In this document: piece after piece, positions 1 through 8,462 of the stretch
Position numbering within the stretch: the first letter of the stretch is position 1
Layout: the number at the start of each line of letters is the position of its first letter
From: Arthrobacter sp. Leaf69
Lineage (GTDB): Bacteria; Actinomycetota; Actinomycetes; Actinomycetales; Micrococcaceae
DNA: 64,000 nucleotides
Direction: 5' to 3'
Assembly (NCBI RefSeq): GCF_001422645.1
Contig: NZ_LMLR01000016.1
Coordinates: forward strand, 163,538 to 227,537
Notes under the pieces: model-generated
What the model was told of the DNA's origin: nothing
Databases searched by the model: none
What the model saw: the letters and a program-made list of their open reading frames with translations, nothing else
Program-made: the position numbers and the translations under genes

Positions 1-134
1 CGGATCTTTTCGGGACCGGCAAAAGCCGATTCCATGGTCACCTGCTGGTCCAGCAGCATGCCGGTCAGCAGGGCAAACGCGTCGTCGCTGAGAAGTTTAT
101 CCGCCGCGGGGTCCCCCGTGATGTGCAGTTCCAT
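1..134 (-). CDS. HhH-GPD-type DNA glycosylase, N-terminal fragment
   Basis: Only the first 44 codons are inside the window; the gene runs off the left edge. The protein starts MELHITGDPAADKLL and continues through a segment reading LLTGMLLDQQVTMESAF. That matches the start of actinobacterial HhH-GPD base-excision repair proteins, where the LLDQQV segment lies in the helical glycosylase domain. The helix-hairpin-helix and catalytic Asp are not visible, so the assignment rests on N-terminal resemblance only. It lies 56 bases downstream of proC on the same strand and could be cotranscribed with it. Confidence 0.6.
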   Translation of the reverse strand, partial: MELHITGDPAADKLLSDDAFALLTGMLLDQQVTMESAFAGPEKI

Positions 135-190
135 GGGTCCTATCCTGCCACTCGGTCCGGTCTGGGTCTTGGGTTCCGCCTGCGGGGCGG

Positions 191-1024
191 CTAGGCGAGC
201 TGCTGGGTGATCTCCGCGGCCCGGGCAGCGGCGGAGCGGGCGCCGTCGGCAATGATCGCGGGCAGGCCGCGCTCGTCGAAAGTGGCGATCGCGCGTTCGG
301 TGGTGCCGTTGGGGCTGGTGACGGCTTTGCGCAGCGCCGCCGGATCCGCACCCGGTTCGGCCAGCATGAAGCCTGCCCCCGCGACGGTTTCGCGCGCAAT
401 CAGCAGCGATAGTTCCCGGTCGAGTCCCAGTTCGACGCCGGCGTCCGCCATTGCTTCGGCCAGGTAGAACGCGTACGCCGGGCCGGACCCGCTGATCGCG
501 GACAGCGCGTCGACCTGGGACTCGGGGATTTCGACGACTGTGCCCGCGGCCGCCAGGACGTCCTTGGCCAGCTGGAGCTGCGCCGCGGAGCAATGCGTCC
601 CCGGCGACACCGACACGACGCCACGGCCGAGCTTCGCAGGGGTGTTCGGCATCGTCCGGATCACGGCCTGGCCAGCCGGCAGGGCGGCTTCCAGCTGCTC
701 CAGCGAGACGGCTGCAGCGACGCTGATAACGATCGCGTCAGGAGCCAGCGAATCGCCAATCTCGCGGGCCAGATCCGCGATGCCCACGGGCTTGACGCCC
801 AGGATCACGACGGCGGCGCCGGTGGTGGCCTGCTTGTTGTTCTCAGGCTCTTCCTCGCCGGCGATGGCCGTGATGCCGTGATGCCGTTTGGCGAGTTCGT
901 CGGCCCGTTCGGCGCGGCGAACGGTGGCGACAATGTCTGCCGGGTCGGCGCCGCCCGCGATCAGGCCGCCCATGATGGCCTCGTTCATTGATCCACAGCC
1001 CAGGAATGCGATTCGGTTGCTCAT
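191..1024 (-). CDS. proC: pyrroline-5-carboxylate reductase
   Basis: Catalyses the last step of proline synthesis, NAD(P)H-dependent reduction of 1-pyrroline-5-carboxylate, in the cytoplasm. At 277 residues it is the normal family length. The N-terminus has the Rossmann nucleotide-binding loop (FLGCGSMNEAIMGGL, about residues 7-21). The C-terminal dimerisation domain carries the family signature SGSGPAYAFYLAEAMADAG followed by a TSPNGTTE segment. The ATG at 1024 has no clear ribosome binding site, but an AATGAT hexamer lies six bases upstream (1031-1036 on the minus strand). This suggests leaderless initiation. The upstream sigma-factor gene is separated from it by two hairpins, so it is probably its own transcription unit. 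Confidence 0.96.
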   Translation of the reverse strand: MSNRIAFLGCGSMNEAIMGGLIAGGADPADIVATVRRAERADELAKRHHGITAIAGEEEPENNKQATTGAAVVILGVKPVGIADLAREIGDSLAPDAIVISVAAAVSLEQLEAALPAGQAVIRTMPNTPAKLGRGVVSVSPGTHCSAAQLQLAKDVLAAAGTVVEIPESQVDALSAISGSGPAYAFYLAEAMADAGVELGLDRELSLLIARETVAGAGFMLAEPGADPAALRKAVTSPNGTTERAIATFDERGLPAIIADGARSAAARAAEITQQLA

Positions 1025-1139
1025 GCCCCCATCATTGCAGTCCGCCCCGATTCACAGCCAGCTCCCATCTTCAGGTCAGCATCTTCACAAACTCCGTGAC
1101 TAACGTAGTTATTACCTCATTGAGGGTGCGAGTGATGCG

Positions 1140-1218
1140 GCAGACATGCGGATGTCTGCCCGGCACCGGTGGTCTGCAGCGGGTTTCCCCCCATTTTCCC
1201 GCAGCAGACGGCCGGTGC
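1140..1218 (-). terminator. two consecutive hairpins between sigma factor and proC
   Basis: A perfect 8-bp inverted repeat (1140-1147 with 1152-1159, loop gcgg) is followed by a 21-nt imperfect stem (1163-1183 with 1198-1218, three mismatches, loop tttccccccatttt). Both lie just after the end of the ECF sigma-factor gene, read on the minus strand. They plausibly end its transcript, although no clean T-run follows. Nearer proC, TAACGTAGTTA (about 1099-1109) and CCTCATTGAGG (1117-1127) are small symmetric sequences that could be regulatory. Confidence 0.45.
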
Positions 1219-1264
1219 CTTCGTCGTTAACTCCCCTGTTCACATTGCGCGGTCAATGGCCGGG

Positions 1265-2611
1265 TTATGGAGCCCTGCCCGGTCCAAGGGCCCGCAATCG
1301 GTCTTCCAGGAATGTCCTGTCCGCCTCGTTGCGGGCCAGGTTCAGCGCAGACCGGTATGCCGCGGCAGCCTCGGCGCTGCGGCCCAGCCGGACCAGGAAG
1401 TCGGCCCGGACGGCGTGGGCCAGGTAATAGTTCTCCAGCCCGAGCGCGTCGACGACCACCAAAGCAGGTTCCGGGCCCTCGAGCTCGGCCAGCGCGACTG
1501 CCCGGTTGAGAGCCACCACGGGTCCGGGCGCGACGCCGGCGAGCTGGTCGTAGAGCCGGAGAATCTGCCCCCAGTCCGTTGCTGCGGCATCGTACGCGTC
1601 GCTGTGGACGGCGTTGATCGCGGCCTGGAGCTGGTACGGGCCGGGCCGGTTCCTCCGCAGGCATTGACGCAGCAGCTCCTGGCCTTCGGCGATGAGGGCC
1701 CGGTTCCACAAGCGCCGGTCCTGCTCCGCCAGGAGCACCAGACCGCCGTTGGAGTCTCTCGCGGGGCGTCGTGATTCGGTCAGCAGCATCAGCGCCAGCA
1801 GGCCCGTCGCTTCGGGTTCGTCAGGCATCAGCGCTGCCAGCAGGCGGCCCAGCCTGATCCCTTCCCTGCAGAGGTCCTCCCGGATCAGCGGGCCACCGGA
1901 GCTGGAACTGTAGCCCTCGTTGAAGATCAGGTACACCACAGCAAGCACCTGCGGCAGGCGGGCCGGCAGTTCCGCGCCTTGCGGCACCCGGTACGGAATC
2001 CTGGCATCCCGGATCTTCGCTTTGGCCCGGACAAGGCGCTGGGCCATGGTGGTTTCCGGCACCAGGAACGCATGGGCGATCTCCGCCGTCGTGAGCCCTC
2101 CCAGCAGCCGCAGTGTCAGCGCCACTTGCACGTTGGTGGCCAGGGCGGGGTGGCAGCAGGTAAAGATCATCCGCAGCCTGTCATCGTCCACCGTGCCCTC
2201 CCTCGTGAGTTCAGCGATGACTTGATCCTCGGGCGTCAAGGGTTCCGGTGAGCGGCCGGCCTGCAACAGCGCGGCCTTGATCTGTTTGTCCCCGCGCCCG
2301 GCCTCACGGCGTAACCCGTCGATGGCCCGGTTCCGGGCAGTGGTGATGATCCAACCTGCCGGGCTTGGCGGGATGCCGGTTGACGGCCAGTGCCGGACGG
2401 CGAGGGAAAAGGCATCTTGGACGGCGTCCTCGGCGGTGTCGATGTCCCCGAGCACACGGGTCAGGACGGCGACCGCACGCCCGTATTCCTGCCGAAAGAC
2501 GCGGGCGATGTCCGCCTCCAGGGCCCCGGCGCCGGGAACCCTGGCCGGGGCGGGTGCGGGGGTCCCGCCTGGCTCCGGCGGAGATCGGTCTGGCGTGGCT
2601 TCGCGGACCAT
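1265..2611 (-). CDS. ECF sigma factor with C-terminal TPR-like domain (ECF42 type)
   Basis: 448 residues, much longer than a minimal ECF sigma factor. Region 2 lies near residues 30-105 (DIARVFRQEYGRAVAVLTRV, then AEDAVQDAF and GWIITTARNRAIDGLRR). Region 4 lies near residues 145-215 (LRMIFTCCHPAL, then LTTAEIAHAFLVPETTMAQR). The rest is a helical DUF6596/TPR-like extension. This architecture and the gene 10 bp upstream encoding a DGPF/YCII protein are the hallmarks of the ECF42 group. That group lacks a classical anti-sigma factor, and its C-terminal extension is needed for activity. The target genes are probably the DGPF gene and its neighbours. Start ATG at 2611; the ribosome binding site is weak, consistent with translational coupling. 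Confidence 0.9.
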   Translation of the reverse strand: MVREATPDRSPPEPGGTPAPAPARVPGAGALEADIARVFRQEYGRAVAVLTRVLGDIDTAEDAVQDAFSLAVRHWPSTGIPPSPAGWIITTARNRAIDGLRREAGRGDKQIKAALLQAGRSPEPLTPEDQVIAELTREGTVDDDRLRMIFTCCHPALATNVQVALTLRLLGGLTTAEIAHAFLVPETTMAQRLVRAKAKIRDARIPYRVPQGAELPARLPQVLAVVYLIFNEGYSSSSGGPLIREDLCREGIRLGRLLAALMPDEPEATGLLALMLLTESRRPARDSNGGLVLLAEQDRRLWNRALIAEGQELLRQCLRRNRPGPYQLQAAINAVHSDAYDAAATDWGQILRLYDQLAGVAPGPVVALNRAVALAELEGPEPALVVVDALGLENYYLAHAVRADFLVRLGRSAEAAAAYRSALNLARNEADRTFLEDRLRALGPGRAP

Positions 2612-2621
2612 CCCGGAATAC

Positions 2622-2963
2622 CTAGTGCTGGATGGGGCGCACTTCGATGGGAAGGGTGGTGGCGCGGGCCAGCTTGCCGGCCCAGCCGAGGGCGGCGTCC
2701 AGGTCCGCCGCTTCGATAACGGTGAACCCGCCCAGGTGCTCCTTCGTCTCAGCGAAAGGACCGTCGGTGATTAGCAGTCCGGCACCCTGCTGCCGCACCA
2801 CCGTGGCGGTATCGGTGGGATGGAGACCGGCCGCGAACACCCAGACGCCAGCGGCCTTCATTTCGCGGTTCAGGACCTCGAGGTCCTGCATAATGGGCTC
2901 AAGAAATTCCGGCGTCGGAGCGGGGCCGACGGGCTGGTAAACGCTGAGCAGATACTGTGCCAT
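2622..2963 (-). CDS. YCII/DGPF-domain protein
   Basis: 113 residues starting MAQYLLSVYQPVGP, with an AGVWVFAAGLHPTDTATVV segment and the DGPFAETKEHLGGF signature that gives DGPF proteins their name. It is a ferredoxin-like (dimeric alpha/beta barrel) fold. Such proteins are regular genetic partners of ECF42 sigma factors; their biochemical role is not established. The chosen ATG at 2963 is preceded by AAGGAGGACACCACC, an excellent ribosome binding site, so a longer upstream reading is not needed. The sigma gene follows after 10 bp, so the two are very likely one operon. Confidence 0.92.
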   Translation of the reverse strand: MAQYLLSVYQPVGPAPTPEFLEPIMQDLEVLNREMKAAGVWVFAAGLHPTDTATVVRQQGAGLLITDGPFAETKEHLGGFTVIEAADLDAALGWAGKLARATTLPIEVRPIQH

Positions 2964-3071
2964 GGTGGTGTCCTCCTTGACGATGCGGTCGGCTCCCTGC
3001 CGGCCTCTCACCTTCTAGACGAACGGTACGGGCCAGGATCGACACGACGCCGGTAACCGGGGCACCGAGTC

Positions 3072-4115
3072 TCACCGGGAGTCGGCTGGTGCGGCTTGCG
3101 TGGCGTCCGCCGGGTCACCGTCGGGTGACTGTGGCTCGGCGGGGTGGTCGATCTGCGTCACGTGGGGTGCGGGATCCAGCGGCCCCTCGAAGACCAGCTG
3201 GTCCAGCCTCCGGAGGATGAGGCCTTCGCGGAGCGCCCAGGGGCAGATCTCCATGCTGGGGAACTCGAACAGTTCCAGGGCGGCCTCGGCCACGAGGGCG
3301 CCGGCCAGTAGCTGGGGTGCCCGGGCTTCAGAAACGCCGGGAAGATTCAGACGGTCCTCCACGTCCATGGCCGAGATGCGCTGAGCCCAGAGTCCCAGAT
3401 CCGAGGCGAACAGTTCCCGCTTGACGTAGGGGCCGGCGGCACTGGGCGCGGCCCCTGCGATCCGGGCCAGCGAGCGGAAGGTCTTGGACGTGCCTGCCAC
3501 GTGGTTCGCCTTGCCGAGCTTCCCCAAGTCGCGTACCACCGGCTTGAGCGTGGTCCGGATGTAGCGGCGGAGTTCCTTGACGCTCTTGGCCGAGGGCGGG
3601 TCCTCCTGCAGCCAGTCCCGGGTGAGCCGGCTCGCTCCAAGCGGGACGGACGTTGCCAGTTCGGGGAGTTCGTCCTCCCCGTAGGCCATTTCGAAGGAAC
3701 CACCGCCAATGTCCAGGTTCAGGATGGGCCCGGCACCCCACCCGTACCAGCGGCGGACGGCGAAGAATGTCATTGAGGCCTCTTCGCTGCCCGTCAGTTC
3801 CCGGAGCGTCACGGTGGTCTCATGTTTGACCCGGGCCAGCACCGCAGGACCGTTGGCGGCCTCGCGGATCGCGGAAGTACAGAACGCCAGCAGGTCTTCG
3901 GCTTTGTGTTTGGCTGCGAATTCCCACGCTTCCAGGACGAACTCAATCAGCTCGTGCTGGCCGGCGTCGTTGATGCTGCCGTCGCTCTCGAGGTACTGCA
4001 CGAGGGACAGCGGGCGCTTGTGCGAGGCGAACGGCACAGGGCGCGCACCGGGATGGGCGTCCACGAGCAGAAGGTGGACGGTGTTTGATCCGATATCAAG
4101 GACGCCTAGACGCAT
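3072..4115 (-). CDS. Ppx/GppA family exopolyphosphatase/pppGpp phosphohydrolase
   Basis: 347 residues of the ASKHA fold. It has the N-terminal phosphate-binding loop LDIGSNTVHLLLVDA (about residues 5-19) and a second loop LNLDIGGGSFEMAYGE in the middle, including the catalytic-region glutamate. Family members hydrolyse polyphosphate and/or pppGpp. Actinobacteria usually carry two paralogues, and the sequence alone does not say which activity dominates here. The C-terminal 40 residues are low-complexity (PAEPQSPDGDPADATQAAP). The ATG at 4115 lies six bases downstream of AATAAT (4122-4127), suggesting leaderless initiation. Confidence 0.92.
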   Translation of the reverse strand: MRLGVLDIGSNTVHLLLVDAHPGARPVPFASHKRPLSLVQYLESDGSINDAGQHELIEFVLEAWEFAAKHKAEDLLAFCTSAIREAANGPAVLARVKHETTVTLRELTGSEEASMTFFAVRRWYGWGAGPILNLDIGGGSFEMAYGEDELPELATSVPLGASRLTRDWLQEDPPSAKSVKELRRYIRTTLKPVVRDLGKLGKANHVAGTSKTFRSLARIAGAAPSAAGPYVKRELFASDLGLWAQRISAMDVEDRLNLPGVSEARAPQLLAGALVAEAALELFEFPSMEICPWALREGLILRRLDQLVFEGPLDPAPHVTQIDHPAEPQSPDGDPADATQAAPADSR

Positions 4116-4178
4116 AGTGCCATTATTCCCCCGGGAACACGGCCCGCCTAACGGACCGGCCGTGCCCGGAGCACCAGA

Positions 4179-4637
4179 TTAGGGCTGGCTGTTCCCGCCG
4201 GTGGCCTCATCGGGACCATCGGCCTCGTCGGCCGGCTTGAAGTCGCGGCGGATGTTCGCCACGCCTTCCGGATCGATCTCGAAGCCGAACGCCGCCCCGG
4301 GGTTGATGACCATGCCGAGGTCGTCGCCGAGGTTGCCGAGGATCGCGGCGCCCTGGGTGCCGAGCACGTTGGGTGCGGCCTCCAGGTACTGTTCAGTGAC
4401 GCGGCTCGGGTGGGAGAACACGGCCAGGACAGGCTTCCCGGCGGAGTTGGCCAGCACCAGCGGCTCCACCTGCGAATCGGCTCCCTCGAGCGCATCGGAG
4501 CTGACAATGTAAACCTCGTTGTTCAGGAAAGCGAGGATGACGTCAACGGGGTTGGCGTCCGGCTGCTCCCCCCGGGCAAGCTTCTCTTCGAGGTCGTTCA
4601 GCGGCTGGAGGTCCAAGTGATCGGGCTGTTCAGTCAT
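4179..4637 (-). CDS. SseB N-terminal domain protein
   Basis: 152 residues. A segment reading LNNEVYIVSSDALEG followed by PLVLANSAGKPVLAVFSHPSR resembles the SseB N-terminal domain. The chain then has NPGAAFGFEIDPEGVANIRRDF. The domain is widespread in actinobacteria as an uncharacterised cytoplasmic protein; a role in type III secretion, as in enterobacterial SseB, is not implied. The N-terminus is acidic and helical (LQPLNDLEEKLARGEQ). It lies downstream of topA on the same strand after a 140-bp gap that contains a possible terminator, and upstream of nothing clearly related. Confidence 0.8.
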   Translation of the reverse strand: MTEQPDHLDLQPLNDLEEKLARGEQPDANPVDVILAFLNNEVYIVSSDALEGADSQVEPLVLANSAGKPVLAVFSHPSRVTEQYLEAAPNVLGTQGAAILGNLGDDLGMVINPGAAFGFEIDPEGVANIRRDFKPADEADGPDEATGGNSQP

Positions 4638-4689
4638 GTCTCTACTCGATCACGTTGCGCCCGGGTCCGCAATTCCTAACTCTCTCCCC

Positions 4690-4717
4690 GCTGCCCAAAC
4701 CGGAGTGATCCGGCAGC
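4690..4717 (-). terminator. possible hairpin after topA
   Basis: GCTGCC (4690-4695) pairs with GGCAGC (4712-4717), and an inner CCGG/CCGG pair can extend the structure. It lies about 60 bp past the topA stop on the minus strand. No U-run follows, so this is only a candidate 3' end. Confidence 0.3.
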
Positions 4718-4777
4718 GTGCGTCTAAGCGAGGAACGAGCGAGCACGCAGAGGATTGCACGGTTCGGGCAGCACCAT

Positions 4778-7501
4778 CTACTTCTTGGCGGCAGCCTTGC
4801 GGGCAGGGGCCTTGCGGGCCGTCGTCGTGCGCTTGACCGGTCCCTTGGCGCGCTTCTCGGCGAGGAGCTCGACAGCCTGTTCCCGGGTGAGCTCTTCCAG
4901 TGAGGTGGAGCGCGGCACGGTGATGTTGGTGACGCCGTCGGTGATGTACGGGCCGAACCGGCCTTCCTTCACCACGATGTTCTTCTCCGAGACAGGATCC
5001 GGGCCAAACTCGGCCAGCGGCGGGACGGCGGCGCGGGCGCCGCGCTGCTTCGGCTGGGAATAGATCTCCAGGGCCTGCTCCAGCGTAATCGTGAAGATTT
5101 CCTCTTCCGAGCCGATGGACCGGGAGTCCGTGCCCTTCTTCAGGTACGGGCCAAAGCGGCCGTTCTGCACTGTGATCGGGTTGCCTTCAGCGTCCTGGCC
5201 GAGCACCCGGGGCAGGCTCATGAGCTGCAGGGCCTCTTCCAGGGTAATGGTGTCCACGCTCATCGACGCGAACAGCGATCCCGTGCGGGGTTTGGCCTTC
5301 ACGGGCTTCTTCGGCGGCTTCGGCTTGCCGTTCTTGTAGTACTCCACCGGCTGGTTGGCGAGCTGCTCCTCGGTCATCTCCGGGATGATCTCGGTGACGT
5401 AGGCGCCGTAGCGGCCGTTCTTGGCGACGACGGCGTGGCCGGTGTGGGGGTCCGTGCCGAGCACGCGCTCCTCGGGGGCGGCAGTTTCCATCAGCTCCAC
5501 CGCTTTGGTCGCGGTGAGCTCATCCGGGGCCAGGTCCTCGGGGACGTTGGCGCGGGCGGCCTCAACCACTTCGCCGGTCTTAGCATCGACGGTCGGGACG
5601 GAGCTTTCCAGGTACGGGCCGAACTTCCCGACGCGCAGCGTGATGCCCTCGGTGATCGGAATGGAGTTGATTTCGCGGGCGTCGATCTCGCCGAGGTTGT
5701 TGACGATGCTCAGCAGTCCGGGGTTGGAATCCTCACCGAAGTAGAAGTGCTTGAGCCAGGCGGGCCCCTCGGCCTGACCGTTGGCGATCTTGTCGAGGTC
5801 CGCTTCCATGTCGGCCGTGAACTCGTAGTCCACGTAGTCGTGGAAGTGCTGTTCGAGCAGACGGATGACGGAGAATGCGATCCAGCTCGGGACCAGTGCG
5901 GAGCCCTGCTTCCGGACGTAGCCGCGGTCCTGGATGGTGGAGATGGTGGAGGCGTACGTGGACGGGCGTCCAATCCCCTTCTTTTCCAGTTCGGCGGTCA
6001 GCGACGCTTCGGTGTAACGCGGCGGCGGGGACGTTTCGTGCCCGACGGCGGCAATCTCCGAAGCGGTGAGCGCGTCGTCCTTGGCCACGTTCGGCAGCCG
6101 GCGGGCTTCCTCGGAGTCGTCGTCGCGGCTTTCGTCCTTGCCCTCTTCGTAGGCGGCGAGGAAGCCGGGGAAGGTGATAACGGTGCCGGAGGCCGAGAAT
6201 TCGGCGTCGCGGCCGTCGGCAGCGACTGCGCCGAGGCGGATGGTGGCGGTGGAGCCCTTGGCGTCGGCCATCTGCGAGGCGACGGTGCGCTTCCAGATCA
6301 GCTCGTACAGGCGGAACTCGTCGCCCGAGAGCTGCTTGGCCACCTGGGCGGGGGTGCGGAACGAGTCACCGGCGGGACGGATGGCCTCGTGCGCCTCCTG
6401 CGCGTTGGCTGCCTTGCCGCTGTAGACGCGCGGTGACGCGGGGACGTATTCCGGGCCGTACAGCTCGGAGGCCTGGCGCCGCGCGGCCGTGATGGCCTCG
6501 TTGCTCAGCGCGGAGGAGTCCGTACGCATATAGGTGATGTAGCCGTTTTCGTACAGCCGCTGGGCCACCTGCATGGTGCTCTTCGAGGAGAAGCGCAGCT
6601 TGCGGCCGGCCTCCTGCTGCAGCGTCGAGGTGGTGAACGGCGCGGCCGGACGGCGCGTGTACGGCTTCGTGTCGACGGAGCGGACCCGGAAATCGGCGTC
6701 CTGCAGCCCCGCGGCCAGGGAGGTGGCGAGTTCCTCGTTGAGGTGCACGGCATTGCGGGAAGTCAGCTCGCCGCTGTCGTTGAAGTCACGGCCGCTGGCG
6801 ACCTTGGCGCCGTCGACCATGGCCAGTTTCGCCTTGAACGAGCCGGAACCGGCGCCGAACTGTCCGGTCAGGTCCCAGTAAGAGGCTGCTTTGAAGGCCA
6901 TCCGCTCACGCTCGCGGTCCACCACCATGCGGGTCACAACGGACTGCACCCGGCCGGCGGAGAGGCCGCGGGCCACCTTGCGCCACAGCACCGGGGAGAT
7001 CTCGTAGCCATAGAGGCGGTCCAGCACACGGCGGGTTTCCTGCGCGTCCACGAGGTCCTGGTCGACGTCGCGCAGGTTGTCCATGGCGCGGTGGATGGCT
7101 TCCTTGGTGATTTCACCGAAGGTCATCCGGTACACCGGGACCTTGGGCTTGAGCACTTCCAGCAGGTGCCACGCGATGGCCTCGCCCTCGCGGTCCCCAT
7201 CGGTCGCGAGATAAAGAGCGTCAGCGTCTTTGAGTTGGGCCTTGAGCTCGGCGACCTTTTTCTTCTTGTCCGGAGACACCACGTAGTACGGCTTGAAGTC
7301 GTTTTCAATGTCGACGGCGAACTTGCCCACCGAGGTCTTCTTCAGGTCCGCAGGCAGTTCCGAGGGCTGCGGAAGGTCCCGGATGTGACCAATGGAGGCC
7401 TCAACAATAAAGCCCTCGCCGAGGTACTTGGCGATGGTCTTGCTCTTGGCGGGAGACTCCACAATCACGAGTTTCTTACCGGTTTTGGCCTTGCTTGGCA
7501 C
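4778..7501 (-). CDS. topA: DNA topoisomerase I
   Basis: Type IA topoisomerase that relaxes negative supercoils through a 5'-phosphotyrosine intermediate. The TOPRIM domain opens the protein (KKLVIVESPAKSKTIAKYLG) and includes ATDGDREGEAIAWHL. The catalytic tyrosine is Tyr324 in ITYMRTDSSALS. The C-terminus has several Topo_C repeats ending in GxFGPY-like motifs (VGKFGPYLE, QNGRFGPYL, KEGRFGPYI) and a Lys-rich tail, as in mycobacterial TopA, rather than Zn fingers. The start is set at GTG 7501 (MPSKAKTGKK) because TAGGAG lies just upstream; reading from the earlier in-frame ATG at 7543 would bypass it. 907 residues, a normal length for actinobacteria. Confidence 0.97.
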   Translation of the reverse strand: MPSKAKTGKKLVIVESPAKSKTIAKYLGEGFIVEASIGHIRDLPQPSELPADLKKTSVGKFAVDIENDFKPYYVVSPDKKKKVAELKAQLKDADALYLATDGDREGEAIAWHLLEVLKPKVPVYRMTFGEITKEAIHRAMDNLRDVDQDLVDAQETRRVLDRLYGYEISPVLWRKVARGLSAGRVQSVVTRMVVDRERERMAFKAASYWDLTGQFGAGSGSFKAKLAMVDGAKVASGRDFNDSGELTSRNAVHLNEELATSLAAGLQDADFRVRSVDTKPYTRRPAAPFTTSTLQQEAGRKLRFSSKSTMQVAQRLYENGYITYMRTDSSALSNEAITAARRQASELYGPEYVPASPRVYSGKAANAQEAHEAIRPAGDSFRTPAQVAKQLSGDEFRLYELIWKRTVASQMADAKGSTATIRLGAVAADGRDAEFSASGTVITFPGFLAAYEEGKDESRDDDSEEARRLPNVAKDDALTASEIAAVGHETSPPPRYTEASLTAELEKKGIGRPSTYASTISTIQDRGYVRKQGSALVPSWIAFSVIRLLEQHFHDYVDYEFTADMEADLDKIANGQAEGPAWLKHFYFGEDSNPGLLSIVNNLGEIDAREINSIPITEGITLRVGKFGPYLESSVPTVDAKTGEVVEAARANVPEDLAPDELTATKAVELMETAAPEERVLGTDPHTGHAVVAKNGRYGAYVTEIIPEMTEEQLANQPVEYYKNGKPKPPKKPVKAKPRTGSLFASMSVDTITLEEALQLMSLPRVLGQDAEGNPITVQNGRFGPYLKKGTDSRSIGSEEEIFTITLEQALEIYSQPKQRGARAAVPPLAEFGPDPVSEKNIVVKEGRFGPYITDGVTNITVPRSTSLEELTREQAVELLAEKRAKGPVKRTTTARKAPARKAAAKK

Positions 7502-7595
7502 GGTGCTCCTACAGAAAAAGGTTTCTCGGGCAGATGCGCCCATACCCGCCTAGTTCACCATATTTTGCGGATTCCCGCGCATCCCGCATGAAAAC

Positions 7596-7637
7596 GCGGG
7601 CCTCCGGGCACGACTTCCGGACGTAATGAAGGCCCGC
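7596..7637 (-). terminator. hairpin terminator downstream of winged-helix regulator
   Basis: GCGGGCCT (7596-7603) pairs with AGGCCCGC (7630-7637), with inner CCGG pairs. On the minus strand the stem is followed by GTTTTC, a short T-run. It is positioned after the regulator gene ending at 7683 and before topA. Confidence 0.55.
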
Positions 7638-7682
7638 AATTCCAGCCTTCTGCCGGGCGCGGCCCACGCGGCCGGGAGGCTG

Positions 7683-8363
7683 TCAGGCCGGGGTTCCGGG
7701 AGGGGTGCCAGCTGGGGTCGCAGGAGCCTTTCCCCGGTCATCCGGGATCATGGACCACATGGTCGCCATACGCTCCGCACCTGCGGGGACATGGTCCGGG
7801 TCCTCCAGTTCATAGTCCCGAAGCAGGTCGAAGAGCCGGTTGTTCAGTTCCGCCCGCTGGTCCGGCGTCAGGTAGAGCAAATTGCTGGCCAGCACCACGG
7901 AGGAGGGCCCGTCCACGGCTTCGCCGCGCTGGCGCTGCTCGTCCCGGGTCTTGGCGTAGGCATTGACACGCCGGCGGTAGGCGTCCAATTCGAGGTCCAG
8001 CACGGCGAACTCAGGGCTCGCCACACCTCCGCCCGAGTTAATAGTGAAGTCGGTGCCCGCGGCCTTCCAGCGGCGCTCCCTGGCGTCGCCCGCGGTGGCG
8101 GCCGGCACCACGATGCCCCACTTCTGCAGGGCGCGCAGGTGATAGCTCATGGCGCTCGGGGTGAGGCCGGTCTGGGCGGCGAGCTCCGTGGCCGTCCGGC
8201 TCACCTGGGTTGAATACAGTTCGGAAATTACCTCCAGCCGGGCAGCGTGGGCCAGCGCCCGGATTGCCTTGGGGTCGGTGATTTCCACTTTCTTTTCCGG
8301 GCGCTGCCGGCGTTTGGCGGCCGGAGGTACCGGTGGCTCCGCCGTGGGGGATTCTGCATTCAC
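7683..8363 (-). CDS. winged-helix (ArsR-like) transcriptional regulator
   Basis: 226 residues. A basic N-terminal tail is followed by an HTH domain near residues 30-105 (ITDPKAIRALAHAARLEVIS, TATELAAQTGLTPSAMSYHL, RALQKWGIV). This is the usual ArsR-like arrangement in HTH_20 regulators. The C-terminal half, including LASNLLYLTPDQRAELNNR, is helical and probably mediates dimerisation or ligand sensing. No metal-binding cysteines are seen. The gene is divergent from an MFS exporter, with only 79 bp between starts, so it most likely controls that exporter and itself. GTG start at 8363 follows TAGACT by six bases, a leaderless pattern. Confidence 0.88.
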   Translation of the reverse strand: MNAESPTAEPPVPPAAKRRQRPEKKVEITDPKAIRALAHAARLEVISELYSTQVSRTATELAAQTGLTPSAMSYHLRALQKWGIVVPAATAGDARERRWKAAGTDFTINSGGGVASPEFAVLDLELDAYRRRVNAYAKTRDEQRQRGEAVDGPSSVVLASNLLYLTPDQRAELNNRLFDLLRDYELEDPDHVPAGAERMATMWSMIPDDRGKAPATPAGTPPGTPA

Positions 8364-8369
8364 CCCACC

Positions 8370-8462
8370 AGTCTATCGAGCGGCACCAAACTATGAAAGA
8401 ACTGCTTGACACTGCATTCCGGGAAAGAGTAGCTTGCTATTTATGAAACAGATACTTCATAA
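8370..8462. promoter_or_regulatory. divergent promoter with candidate operator TTATGAA-N8-TTCATAA
   Basis: Plus strand: TTGACA (8406-8411), 18-bp spacer, TAGCTT (8430-8435), then the exporter ATG at 8443. Minus strand: TTCATA (8392-8397 reversed), 16-bp spacer, TAGACT (8370-8375), then the regulator GTG. A perfect 7-bp inverted repeat TTATGAA/TTCATAA (8441-8447, 8456-8462) overlaps the exporter start. A further half-site TATGAA (8392-8397) overlaps the regulator -35. This is a credible autoregulatory operator arrangement. Confidence 0.6.

Noticed and set aside
1025..1139. Riboswitch or attenuator upstream of proC
   Set aside because: Only small symmetric sequences are visible; no conserved riboswitch pattern, and the start appears leaderless.
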